Positions 49,791 through 61,298 of a stretch of DNA of 64,000 bases are shown one piece after another. The notes under the pieces are model-generated. The model was not told the origin of the DNA and did not search any database. It worked only from the letters and a program-made list of their open reading frames with translations. Position 1 is the first letter of the stretch. Each line of letters opens with the position of its first letter. The stretch is taken from the NCBI GenBank assembly GCA_023974075.1, contig CM043798.1, positions 24,024,441-24,088,440 on the forward strand, in the 5' to 3' direction. The DNA comes from Chaenocephalus aceratus (Eukaryota > Chordata > Actinopteri > Perciformes > Channichthyidae). The translations under genes and the position numbers were made by a program.

Positions 49791-50354
49791 GTGTACTTAA
49801 TTACTTTGTATTTAATAGTAGCAGTTTATATGAACAAAAAGATGGAGAGATGAGAAGTGAAAACTTCCCTGTCAGGAGAAAGGGACAGAGAGGAAACACC
49901 CTTATATAGACATATGCTATAGGCAGCAGAGAGAAGGGTGTGTGTGTTGCAGTAAGCCATGGTCTGTGTAATAACTGCTCAATTATACTGGTGCTTGTGT
50001 TTTTATTGATTTCTTTCTGTTTCATTCTTTCATGTTGTGAGTACTAAATTGCCACAACTTTGTGCAGTAGTTGGCTTAAATGTGTTTAAATTACGTATGT
50101 GAAATAAGGAGCAGGTTGGCATGACAGGAGACTGGGGATGTGGGGAGAGGACACATTCTTATCTAAACACAGAATGCCAAGTAGCTAGACCATACATGTC
50201 TAAAATATATGTGTGTGTTTAATTACTTTGTATCAATAATAATAGGGAGTTGGAAATATGAGGAGTAAAACCATTATTTAGAGTAAAATGTGAGCAGGAG
50301 AATGCCCTTATTTGAAGATAGCTCAGATCTCTGAAATGAGTGTGCGTTCTCTGT

Positions 50355-53340
50355 CAACCCTGTCTCCTAAAAATTACGTTCCCACAGAACTAAACTGCAT
50401 TCTCAATTACGTTTAGCAAGACACGTATTTTCTCCCACGTTACGTTCGTTATGAACGTATCTCAAATACGTTTATTTTCTGCATATCTTCTAGAAACATA
50501 TTTTCTTCCACGTTACGTTTGTTATGAACGTATCTTAAATACATTTATTTTCTACATATCTTTGCTATTTATTGTCTTGCTTATAATAATGATAATAGTC
50601 ATTTATAAATATCATTTTAGAGCACACATTTGAAATCAGTAGGCGAGGCTGTAATTTTGCCAGCTGTTACTCTCATGAGCGAGGCAGAAAATAATAGTTT
50701 TAACATGCCAAACGTGTTTCTGTACTTCCTCAAAGAAGAAAGGACAGTAACAGAAGATCTCTGTGACGCCAGATGTGGTGTTGTTAATGCGATATGATAT
50801 CCGAAAAACATTTCAGTTTAGGATGGCCGAAGACACTACACTACCCATAATCCCCAGCTATCGTTTGGGACTACAGACCCGTTGACAAACCCCGTGATTA
50901 ATCTTCAAGCTCTGTGATTGGATGTTGGAGTGGCAGTGCGCCAAGGTTACGCCGAGCGTCAAGCTCTTTGAAATAGAACGAAACCACGGCAGACCATTCA
51001 AAACTGGACTCGAACGCCCCCCGAGAACTACACATGCTGGCGTGTTTCGCAACATGTTCTCTATGGCACGTCTCTACTGGGAATTGTAGTTTAAAAAGAC
51101 GTTTTCGTTTTTCCAAAAATTAGAAGTTGACAGTATTAAACTGTGTACAGCCCTGGAGGTTTAGGCGATAGGAAACACATTGGTGTGTACACATTTACAA
51201 CATGTAATTACTACATGGGTGAAAATCGCTTGTATCCATAATGGGCAGCATTAATATATATTCTACTCCACTACAATTCAGAGGTTAACCTGGTATTTTT
51301 ACTCCACTACATTTACTTTAGTAACTCTGCAGATTCTGATTAATGATGTGAAATATAAACAACCTTTAAAGCAGAATTTAGACCTGAGTAAAATTCAGGG
51401 AAAGGTGATTGTCAAGTGCCAACAATCAGGCGAGATATTTGATAGTTGGTGCTTGAGAAGACTAAACATTTATCTGCAGATCTCTATAATGTATTTTAAT
51501 TACTCGTTATTCTCTACTAATAGTTAATTATAAGACATCTATCAATATGTGTGTACCTCCACCATTAAACTGTCAAATTCTGCACATTTCTTATACTATC
51601 TACATACGAGTATAATTAATGTGTATAATATCAGTTAAAATAAGTGCTTCAACATAGTTAACATTGCAGGAAAGCAATACATTAGACGTTAAGTACTTTC
51701 TCAGGCTTAATATTTATCTGTAGATAGATACCCCCAAAGCTTTTTTCTTATTTGAAAGAAGACCTTAACCTAAAGTATTATTTAATGTTTAAATAGAGGT
51801 TAATTAGTTTGTCTGTTTTGCAGATCCTCCTATTAATATCTTTGTACATCGTGCACTAAACTGTTTTATTGTAGAGATCACTTACAGTATCTTCTTGATT
51901 TTTTATATTTTATATTTCTATCACAGACCTTCTACTTTCCCCCTATGAAAGTATGTACTCTTTATATCTTTTTCATCAAATAACATTATTCAACAAAAAT
52001 AACATTATTCAACAAAAATAATTCAATAACGTGCTTTAACCACTAGGCGGTGCACACAAGGTACACACAGCATACTAATAATAACTTTGTATTAGGACAC
52101 TTATGTATGTATAACATCTGAAGATGTGTAGTTTTATTCATGTTTTTACATAATTTTACAGGATATTGCTATACTATTTCTCATGCTTTACTTCTACACA
52201 TTAATATCTGATTTGTAAAACATCACAGACAGAAAGGCATATCCGTCATTTAATGGTAAGCTATTGAAATTGTGATTCCATAGATGTGTCTCCCATCACC
52301 CAAATTCTCTGACTATTCTCTCAACTCAGTATTTACATTCTTATATTCAAAGAAAATCAGTCCTTTTCTATCAGTTGTGCACCGTTATGGTGTAAATGTA
52401 ACCTATCTACCAATTGGATCAAATATAAAAGACAGCCGAATTAGTGTTGATACTGCAAGGAGACGTATTTTGTGAAAAGAAATGCAAGGTGTTGTTTAAT
52501 TGTTGATATATTTATTTTTCACGTCACATATTCAGTTTTGGCAGCAGTTCTCCTGTTTGTCCAGAAGTCTTCTCATCAGGGCTCTATAAATAAAGAACTA
52601 CAGCAGATGTGTAATATGTAATGCAGCCGAACTGTGTATTACAATGCCGTTATGTGATGACTTCCAAAGAGAAAAGCAAGAACACTCGGAATAAAGTATT
52701 ATTATTTATTTCTTTTTTTTCGAATATCATATCGCATTAACATCATACGCGGATACAAGCGGCCGAGATGGGTTTCCTCCGCCGGGTGGCTGGTGTCTCC
52801 CTTAGGGATAAGGTGAGAAGTTCGGTCATCAGGGAGGGACTCGGAGTTGAGCCGCTCCTCCTTCGCGTCGAAAGAAGCCAGTTGAGGTGGTTCGGGCACC
52901 TAGTTAGGATGCCACCTGGGCGCCTCCCTAGGGAGGTGTTCCAGGCACGTCCAGCTGGGAAGAGACCAAGGGGTAGACCTAGAACCAGGTGGAGGGATTA
53001 AATCTCTTTGCTGGCCTGGGAGCGCCTTGGGATCCCCCAGTCAGAGCTGGTTGATGTCGCCAGGGAAAAGAAAGTTTGGGGCTCTCTGCTGGAACTGCTA
53101 CCCCCGCGACCCGACCACGGATAAGCGGGAGAAGATGGATGGAAGATGGATGGATGGAAGATACGTTCATAACAAAATGTAACGTGGGAGAAAATATGCT
53201 TCTAGAAGATATGTAGAAAATAAACATATTTGAGATACGTTCATAACGAACGTAACGTAGGAGAAAATACGTTTCTAGCTAAACGTAATTGAGAATGCAG
53301 TTTAGTTCTGTGGGAACGTAATTTTTAGGAGACAGGGTTG
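50355..53340. mobile_element. ~3-kb long-TIR DNA element A
   Basis: Near-identical inverted repeats of about 190 bp (50355-50560 against 53160-53340) begin CAACCCTGTCTCC and are flanked by the 7-bp direct repeat TCTCTGT (50348-50354, 53341-53347). Each arm contains two copies of a roughly 80-bp unit with the palindrome ACGTTCGTTATGAACGT, reminiscent of subterminal transposase-binding repeats. An inner inverted pair (about 50783-50806 and 52720-52745) follows. The core (about 50822-52720) shares several blocks with element B at 54966-57899. No transposase frame is seen. A LINE fragment is inserted at about 52748-53155. Superfamily unknown. Confidence 0.78.
52748..53155 (+). mobile_element. LINE 3' end inserted in element A
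   Basis: Reads IQAAEMGFLRRVAGVSLRDK, then SQLRWFGHLVRMPPGRLP and GKRPRGRPRTRW, the very common C-terminal tail of a fish LINE ORF2. It has an in-frame TAA at 52999-53001 and continues beyond to PRPDHG and a stop. It ends in GGATGGAT-type repeats (about 53133-53157), the tail of such elements. It is broken and 5'-truncated. Confidence 0.85.
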
Positions 53341-54098
53341 TCTCTGTATATATTATGTAGGGTCCGTGCAAGACACCCAATGTGTCTGTGTTACCTTAAA
53401 TGGTAAAAGAAGGAAAATGAGTGTGCGTGACACAACCTAAGGGGAAATGAGGGTGCGTGACACAACCTAAGGAAAAATGAGTGTGCGTTCTCTATAGAAG
53501 CTGATATTCTACTATTTTACTGCTTGAGAGCAGAGGTAATGTTTTCCTCGTTATTATTGATATTAAAGTAGTACATATATTGTTTGTATTAGTCAACTAT
53601 AACAAAAGTATGTGAAACTGTGTGTACATTGAACTAAGGGGAGAGGGGGGCCACAGAGAGGGAAGTCTCTGCAAAATGTGTGGGTGTGTGAAAGTACACC
53701 CAATGCGTCTGTTTTACCTTAAATGGTAAAAGACTCTTGTTTTTGCGGGTCCTCTGCTGGCACGCGCTGATTCGCTGCGACACAGCATCTTTTGCATCTC
53801 CCAATGAGATGACCTGAAAAGATGACCAGCTGACCCAACCACTCCTGTTTTATTCTTGTATGTAAGCGTGTTCGGCCTTAGGTTCTCTCTCTTTCCTGCT
53901 GCCGTCAAGATGATAAGTTCTCCCGGCATTAGGACCAGAGCAGGGGGAGGCCTGACCCCTTTGAGAAGTGTATTGTATTATTACCGTTTATTATTAAAAC
54001 AGATAATTGTTTAACCCTCGTCCTGGTTGTTTTGATTTTTCTTTCTTTTAAAGCAAACTCATATAGGATCGGCGCGGAGCAGAGATATCTACTCCAAC

Positions 54099-54160
<62 letters not shown>
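53341..54160 (+). other. LTR-like flank of element A and (TAAC)15 microsatellite
   Basis: Removing element A joins 50354 to 53348 in a continuous older repeat. It has short direct repeats (GAAAATGAGTGTGCGT about every 30 bp near 53417, 53447 and 53477; ACCTTAAATGGTAAAAG twice), an ATTAAAAC poly(A)-like signal near 53993 and a T-rich U5-like segment ending GATCGGCGCGGAGCAG. This resembles a retroviral-type LTR, but no TG...CA borders or partner were found. The microsatellite is 54101-54160. Confidence 0.3.
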
Positions 54161-54161
<1 letters not shown>

Positions 54162-54958
54162 CTAACCATAAAGACTCAAAGTACCTGCTTTTCTGCCAAG
54201 ACCACATGTCTATATGTGATATATTATTAGATTTGAGGCACTGGGTAGTAGCTGTTGAGTTGAGGACACTTCACCACTCATCCAATGCCTCATTACTGCT
54301 GCGGATGAAGTTTAATCTGATGAAGTGTCTTGAATGCGTGTCACCCTCTACAGTTCGGTGTGTTATTTTTCTATTAACTTGATAGTACATAATGTATTAG
54401 TCAATCTACCTGTAAACCAGATTGTAGTACCAATCAAATATTCTAAAAGACTGTATCAACACTACAATAGCCGCCAAGCGATAGTAGGCCCAAGCCAACC
54501 AGTCACATTCTAGTTTACAAACATCTACATGCATAATGTCATCACCTTATCATTTACCTATTAAACATTTGTGTGTAATCTAATAATTAGCATATTCATT
54601 ATTGAGTTCCTGTGATATTCATTCTACACAAGAACAAGGACACATGGGGAATCATAGTGATCTCCAATCTAGTCAATTTCTGTTTGTATCCAAGAGGACA
54701 TTTGTGTCCGATGTGAAGAAAATAGCAGCGTTCCTGAAATCAGTCAAGGAAAATCGTAAGACTCTGACCTCGTAACATCCAAGGGGATGTTTGTGCCAAA
54801 TTTGATGAAATTCCCTCGAGGCGTTCTCTCAAATGTGCATTCTGGAGAATGTGACATATGTACAGATGGACCTAAAATCCCAAAACAAAATGTATTACAA
54901 ACATACATCATTTTTTGATCATTTGAAAGGGAAAGACAACAATCACAATGGAAATGGA
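54161..54958. other. Gene-free stretch
   Basis: AT-rich DNA between the two long-TIR elements. A short segment (about 54680-54860) with GACATTTGTGTCC and CCAAATTTGATGAAATTCCC may be a repeat scrap. No gene. Confidence 0.4.
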
Positions 54959-54965
54959 AACAGAG

Positions 54966-57899
54966 CAACACATCCTCACTCCCAGGTCGGCCTATGTTGA
55001 CGCTATGTCAAGTCTCCTGTGTCGGCTTTTTCCAACGCAAGGGGGGGGGGCCTTAGCGTCCATTTTCAGCTTTCTGGGATGTCCATATGCTTCTATGGAC
55101 GCTCATGGAAGCACGGCATTCGCTTGTGTCGGCTGCCCTTAAAGGCAATGTGAGCGTCCATTCTCATTGGATAACGGAGAATTGTACACCCGGAAGTAAG
55201 TATTCCCCTTACTGACGATTGATTTTACAGTGATATCTGCACTACTCATCGACTAAAAAACACCAGATTATCCTTGTTAATTACACAACATTGATTGGTT
55301 TAAATTGTTTGCAATGCTTTTGTATTTTTCCCCTTCGATTCGGAGAAACAAATATTTTTTCGGAGTAAAGGATGGCAGAAGACACTACACTACCCAGAAT
55401 CCCCAGCTATCGTTTGGACTACACCATGTGCTCTGTTTGACGTCACGTGATCTTCAAATTTCTCCCTGCAGAAAAAAAAACATGGCCGAACTTCCGTTTT
55501 ATTCTCGGTGGAAAATGCCTATTTTAAAGTTAGTTTGGCCATTAAAATGCGTTTTGATGTCATTTGATGCGAGAAATATGAGTTGTTATTTCAGATTATG
55601 TGTGCAGTGGATGTACATGATCTTTAGTTTGCTAGTTATTACGAAGATTACTTCAGGAAATTGCGTCCATAACGTTTTCATTGTTACCAAGGTGGTTGCT
55701 AGGGACGCTGCTATCGATATTATTTCTGTTATGTTGTGTAACTGTTTAATGGTGTTATCTTTATTGCTACCCCCTTCCCCGTCAATGTATAGTGTTGGTC
55801 CACAGCGCAAACATATTAGTTTAACAAAATCCGCATCTAAAGATAGCCTACGTTATTTTCCCCTGTGCAATTCCAGTCTCACATCTCACAGCACATCGTC
55901 ATTAACAAATACTGGAAACAGACCGAAAACATTTAAAAAAAATAAAATAATACTTTATTCCGAGTGTGCTTGCTTTTCTCTTTGAAAGTCATCACATACC
56001 GGCATTGTAATACACGGTTCGGCTGCATTAAATATTACATATCTGCCGTAGTTCTGTATTTATAGAGCCCTGATGAGAAGACTTCTAGACAAACATGAGG
56101 AACTGAAAACGTGACGTGGATCATAAATATATCAGCCATTAAACAACATCTTACATTTCTTTTCACACAATACGTCTCCTTGCAGTATCAACACTAATTC
56201 GGCTGACTTTTATATTTGATCCAATTGGTAGATAGGCTGTATTTACACCATAAAGGTGCACAGCTGATATAAAGGGACACCTAGTGGTTAAAGCATGTTA
56301 TTGAATTTCATTATTTTTATTATTAGATATTAATAGGATCCCTATAAAGTATATTCATTACTCGTTATTCTCTACTAATAGTTAATTAAAGACTGTATAT
56401 AATGACTATTTTGCACATCCCTTTCAAGATTTTCTAAGGTTTATTGACATATCATATAGGCCTACACAACTATGGTGTAGTTATGCATTGAATGAAAAAC
56501 TTGGGTCGCAGGTTCCTCAATAGTGCATTACAAGACATCTATCAATATTTGTGCATACCTCCAGCAATGTTAACTATGTTGAAGCACCTATTTTAACTGA
56601 TATTATACATAATGTATTATACTCCTATAAGATGTATGTAGATATTTAATCTCTGGCCTTGTCAGGTATTGAACAATCAATAAATAAAGAACACAGAATT
56701 GTTGAATATAAAACACATAATTTGTGTGATTATACTAAATGATTTACAAATAAACACCACTGCATATTTAACTGTTACACATGCTGATGTAACGCAAATG
56801 TTCCAACTTGGGATCAATAAAGTATATCTTATCTTAAGCTGATCGATGGCTACTGCCATATATGCAAAATGTGCCTCTGAACCTTGACAAGTGCATGTTT
56901 CAGGCTTATCAATTAATGTAATGTAATGTTATCAATTAACAACAGGGGTCACAAACATAAGACCAGCTGTTAAATAAAGCTCTTCTGACCTTAGCTGGCA
57001 TGTGTGTATATATATTAATGCTGCCCATTATGGGCACAAGCAATTTTCACCCATTTATTAATTATATGTTTTAAATGTGAGTGTTTCCTATCCCCTAAAC
57101 CTCCAGGGATGTACACAGTTTAATACTGGCAACTTCTTATTATGGGAAATACGAAAACGTCTTTTAAAACTACAACTCCCAGTAGAGACGTGCCATAGAT
57201 AGAGAACATGTTGCGAAACAGAATAGCCAGCATGTGTAGTTCTGGGGACGGGGTGGGGGAGGGGGGACGCGGTGGACCCGTTCAAATCCAGTTTTGGACC
57301 GTCTGCCGTGGTTCCATCCCATTTCAAGTGCTGTTCGAGGCTCGGTAACCCTCGGAGCACACTCTCCAATCACAGAGCTTGAGGACTATCACGGGGTTTG
57401 TCAAACAGAGCACATGGTGTAGTCCAAACGATAGCTGGGGATTCTGGGTAATGTAGTGTCTTCTGCCATCCTTTACTCCGAAAAAATATTTGTTTCTCCG
57501 AATCGAAGGGGAAAAATACAAAAGCATTGCACACAATTTAAACCAATCAATGTTGTGTAATTAACAAGGATAATCTGGTGTTTTTTAGTAGTGCAGATAT
57601 CACTGTAAAATAAATCGACAGTAAGGGGAATACTTACTTCCGGGTGTACAATTCTCCGTTATCCAATGAGAATGGACGCTCACATTGCCTTTAAGGGCAG
57701 CCGACACAAACGAATGCCGTGCTTCCATGAGCATCCATAGAAGCATATGGACATCCCGGAAAGCTGAAAAGGGACGCTAAGGGCCCCCCCCTTGCGTTGA
57801 AAATGGACGCTAAGGCCCCCCCCCTTGCGTTGGAAAAAGCTGACACAGGGGACTTGACATAACGTCAACATAGGCCGACCTGGGAGTGAGGATGTGTTG
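54966..57899. mobile_element. ~2.9-kb long-TIR DNA element B
   Basis: Long inverted repeats (left 54966-55441, 476 bp; right 57400-57899, 500 bp) begin CAACACATCCTCACTCCCAGG and are flanked by the 7-bp duplication AACAGAG (54959-54965, 57900-57906). The right arm is longer partly because a roughly 32-bp unit with GGACGCTAAGG and a C run is duplicated (about 57767-57834). Both arms include CCCAGAATCCCCAGCTATCG. The core matches element A in opposite orientation, e.g. the AGAAGTCTTCTCATCAGGGC block (56071-56090 as its complement). A 226-codon frame (55305-55985) has no recognisable domain. Superfamily unknown. Confidence 0.78.
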
Positions 57900-57906
57900 A
57901 ACAGAG

Positions 57907-59440
57907 ACACCAAAAGCATCACTGTGCAGTGGGGTTATAGATAACTTCCCCCACGTTATCTCTAATAACAGAATATTTGGAGATGACAGAAGTAGCTGCT
58001 AGAAGGAAAGTAAACGTTATTAAATTGCTGCACACTAAACACCAAAACACAAAGTGTATCTATTCTGTCTGAGCACAGGGGTATCTAAGGATATTTAAAG
58101 TGACCCGGTTTTATGTTCAGCATGCACAAAAGGCCTTTTTCATGTGGGTAGCATGTGCCGGACCTGGTAATGGGAGATAAATGAACCTCCCTCTGCTGAG
58201 GCGTAGTTGTGTCAGGAGATACACAGCATCGGTGGCACAACAGTGAGCAACCACACCACGGCCACAAAGAAAAAGGTTGGAGGGAGGGAGGGAAAGGAAG
58301 ATGGCAAATAAATGTAATCTGCTTTCAATGAATCTACTCTGGAGACTTTTACTTTCAATTACATTCTTCAGCATCAGTACATACAAGAAGCCCTTGTACT
58401 TCTTATCCTCGTTTTGTAAAACATTTCACAATAGTACAATTTTGTACAAAGTATCTCACTGGTTTACAGTTTTTCAGGTATCTGCTGGACTTCATGTATT
58501 TCAGTGCATTGTCAAATGGATTTATAAAGACTTCAATATGCCTGTGTAAAGTAATCCATAATCAAATCCAAAACTCGCTACAGTAGTGTCCTGATTGAGG
58601 ATTTTAAAATATTTGAGCAAAACGTAAACTCTGTTGATACAATTTGTACCGTTTGGCTACACTAAACCCTTTAATATATTGGAATATATTATATATGCGG
58701 CAAAGGATCACTGATTAAACTAGAAAATGCATTTCCTGCTGAAAATGCGTGCGAATGCTGTAAACTGTGTACATTTGTTGCTGAATTTAGCTGAAAATGC
58801 AGAAAAAGCTGAATATTTTATTAGCTGAATGGTCTCTGTAGCTGCTTTTAGCTACAAAAACCAAGTAAGTGTGTCGCTGAACTTAGCGGAGAAATTAAGA
58901 TAAGTTAAATGATTTGAATCAAAATTGTTACAGCTCAAATGCATTGCAATGACTTTGTTGAAAACTTGAAAGTGAATGTTAAACTGGAAGAGTAGGAAAA
59001 ATAGTGAATAAGCTTAATATTTAAAAGAAAAGGTTTATAAAAGGTATAAACAACAAAATGTATAGCCTCAATGTCCTGAAGTAGCTGAATAATTTAATAG
59101 TTGAATGGTTTCTGTAGCTGAAAGTAGGCTGGAGTTAGATATTAAATGTAAGTAGTAGTGAATGAATGTGTATTAACAAGAAAAGAAAGTAAAAACGCTT
59201 TGAAAAGCAGCAGAATATTTTAACTGCAAACGTTTGAACTAAAACCAAACGTCACCAATAATGTATAAATATGTGGAACATGTTGAAGTCAGTATGAAGT
59301 CTCCATCAGACAGAACAGATTGGGCTGAGAGAGTCTGTTTGTCATTGTTTGTTTCTGTGCTGAGCACCTAATCATAACACCTAATCATAACACCTGTGTG
59401 TGAGCCCAGAGATCAAAGGTGTCCATGGTGACGACGTTAT
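57907..59440. other. Gene-free stretch
   Basis: No gene. Between about 58720 and 59200 the words GCTGAAAATGC, TAGCTGAAT and GGT(C/T)TCTGTAGCTG recur irregularly, suggesting a decayed tandem repeat. Confidence 0.4.
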
Positions 59441-59449
59441 CAAACACCT

Positions 59450-59795
59450 GTGTGCAGAGATCAAAGATTTCCATGGTGATGTGCAGTGATCTGTGAGAGG
59501 AGAGCCTTTCCATTGATCTGAATGAGAGATAAACCTCTTACATTTGAACGTTTTGTTGAAGAACCGTAGCAGCTTTCGGTAAAATGTCAACGCGTGAGGC
59601 ATGTCAGGACCGTGAGGAGCTTCGGAGTCTGCTTTTTGTGCACTTTCGGGTGTGCAGCTGCTGCTGTGAGGAAAGATCAGGATGAATTTACAATGGGCCT
59701 TAATGGAGACATGTTGAACGTTTTTATCACTTCATGCCCTCAAGAGGCATTTTGTTAAAAAAAAAAAAATTCAACGTAGGAGAGGTTTTCCTACG
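59450..59795. repeat. Inverted copy of the 11.4-kb dispersed repeat
   Basis: Shares with 11430-11830, in opposite orientation, the CACTTCATGCCCTCAAGAGGC segment, TTAATGGAGACATGTTGAA, CTGAATGAGAGATAAACCTC and the TCCTACGTTTTTC end. The ~148-bp tandem array of the other copy is absent here. Confidence 0.7.
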
Positions 59796-61278
59796 TTTTT
59801 CATGACAAATGATGTCCATGCAGGGGCGCCGCCAGGGATTTTGGGCCACATGAAAATATATCACATTGGGCCCCACAATGCTGTAACCACAGCTCCAGAA
59901 CTCAACCGACTCATTTATGCTTGAAATAACTACCTGTACAGGCTTGCATCTATCTTATAGTCCAATACTAACTGCACAATATTTACTGATACTGAGCGGC
60001 AGGCTTGGATTTTCGTCATTTTAGGGGCAAGGCCATTTGGCCTTTGGTGTCACACATTTTTTCAGGGCGGAAAGGTCACATGCCAGGGCACAAAGGCCAT
60101 TGAGGGAAAAATTAGGATTTGGAGCTTACAAATAAATAACTTCACTTTCTAATGACAAAAAACAAATCACTTTTTTAATATCAATAATCGTATCATCATA
60201 TAGGCCTATGCCTCCTTAGTATTACCGTATATAAAATGAAATACTTTACTTTGAATAATTAGTGTTTGGTATGTTTTCCATCTACTACCACTCCCATTCA
60301 CAAATCCGAAAAAAAAAAATCAAAAATTCTATTAATATGTAACAAATATATTCCATTTCAGAGCAGAAGAAACAGCCTTCAAGGGTCAAACTCTGCACAT
60401 ACACCATTCAGCAGTGCACAATGAAGCTTCAACATCCAACTGTATGAACAAGCAATACTTTGAAATGCAAAAGTGTGTGTGTGTGTGTGTGTGTGTGCAT
60501 GCGTGCAGTGCGTGCGTGTGTGTGCGTGCGTGTGCGTGCGTGTGTCTCTTTAATCAACTCATAACAGCTCCTCATATCTGTTCAGAAACTGGACAAAAGT
60601 TAAAGATGTACAAACCACAGACTGTGTCATGACGAATACAGTCACCGCTTTAATTCTGTCTTTAGGACGTTGTTGTGAGTTTGGACGGAGCAGCTACAAT
60701 GTTAGTTTAGCCTGATCGATCCAATCTCCATTCACAAAACACGCATTTTAAAATGTTTTCGCATGTCTTGTCTGCACACTTGTCAAAAGCATTAAAGCAT
60801 GGTTTTTACTAACCGTTATCAGTATTTAGTTACTTCGGCATCATTTTGAAACATGTATTACAATGAAATCACGATAAAATAGGTTAATTTGGTCGTAGTT
60901 GGTTTCCACCAGAGTATTTACATGGAGATACGCCCGCCCCCTCTCCAGTGCGTCCCGTTTGAATGACAGGAGTAAACACAGCTGACAGCCGCGGTGAAAC
61001 TCCAGCGGTTAGAGCAATGCGAGTATTCGCATCTCGTCCGTTGTGAACGCAGCATAATGCAGTTCAGAAACCACCGTTCTGACGCTTTTAAAGCAACTTT
61101 TAACAGTGCGAGGGGCCCAAAGGCCATGGTGGCCGTAGGACGTACAATTATTTGTGGGGCATAACGGCCAGACCGAGGGGCTACGACGGCCATGGCCGTC
61201 ATGGCCGCCGTGAAAATCCCACCCTGCTGAGGGGTGAACATATAACACTGTGCAGACGTGCAACATTCTACTGCAGTA
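59796..61278. other. Repeat debris and GT/GC microsatellite
   Basis: No host gene. A transposon-like scrap starts GGGGCGCCGCCAGGGATTTTG near 59823, and a GTGC/GT microsatellite lies at about 60472-60545. The CGGCC-rich segment at 61095-61215 borders the gypsy insertion. Confidence 0.4.
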
Positions 61279-61298
61279 GAATTTGTAGATCATTCTCG

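Noticed and set aside
55305..55985. 226-codon open frame inside element B
   Set aside because: It starts within the inverted-repeat arm (the same codons recur inverted at 57324-57536), shows no domain or transposase motif, and its unique part is not matched in element A. Kept only as an observation under element B.
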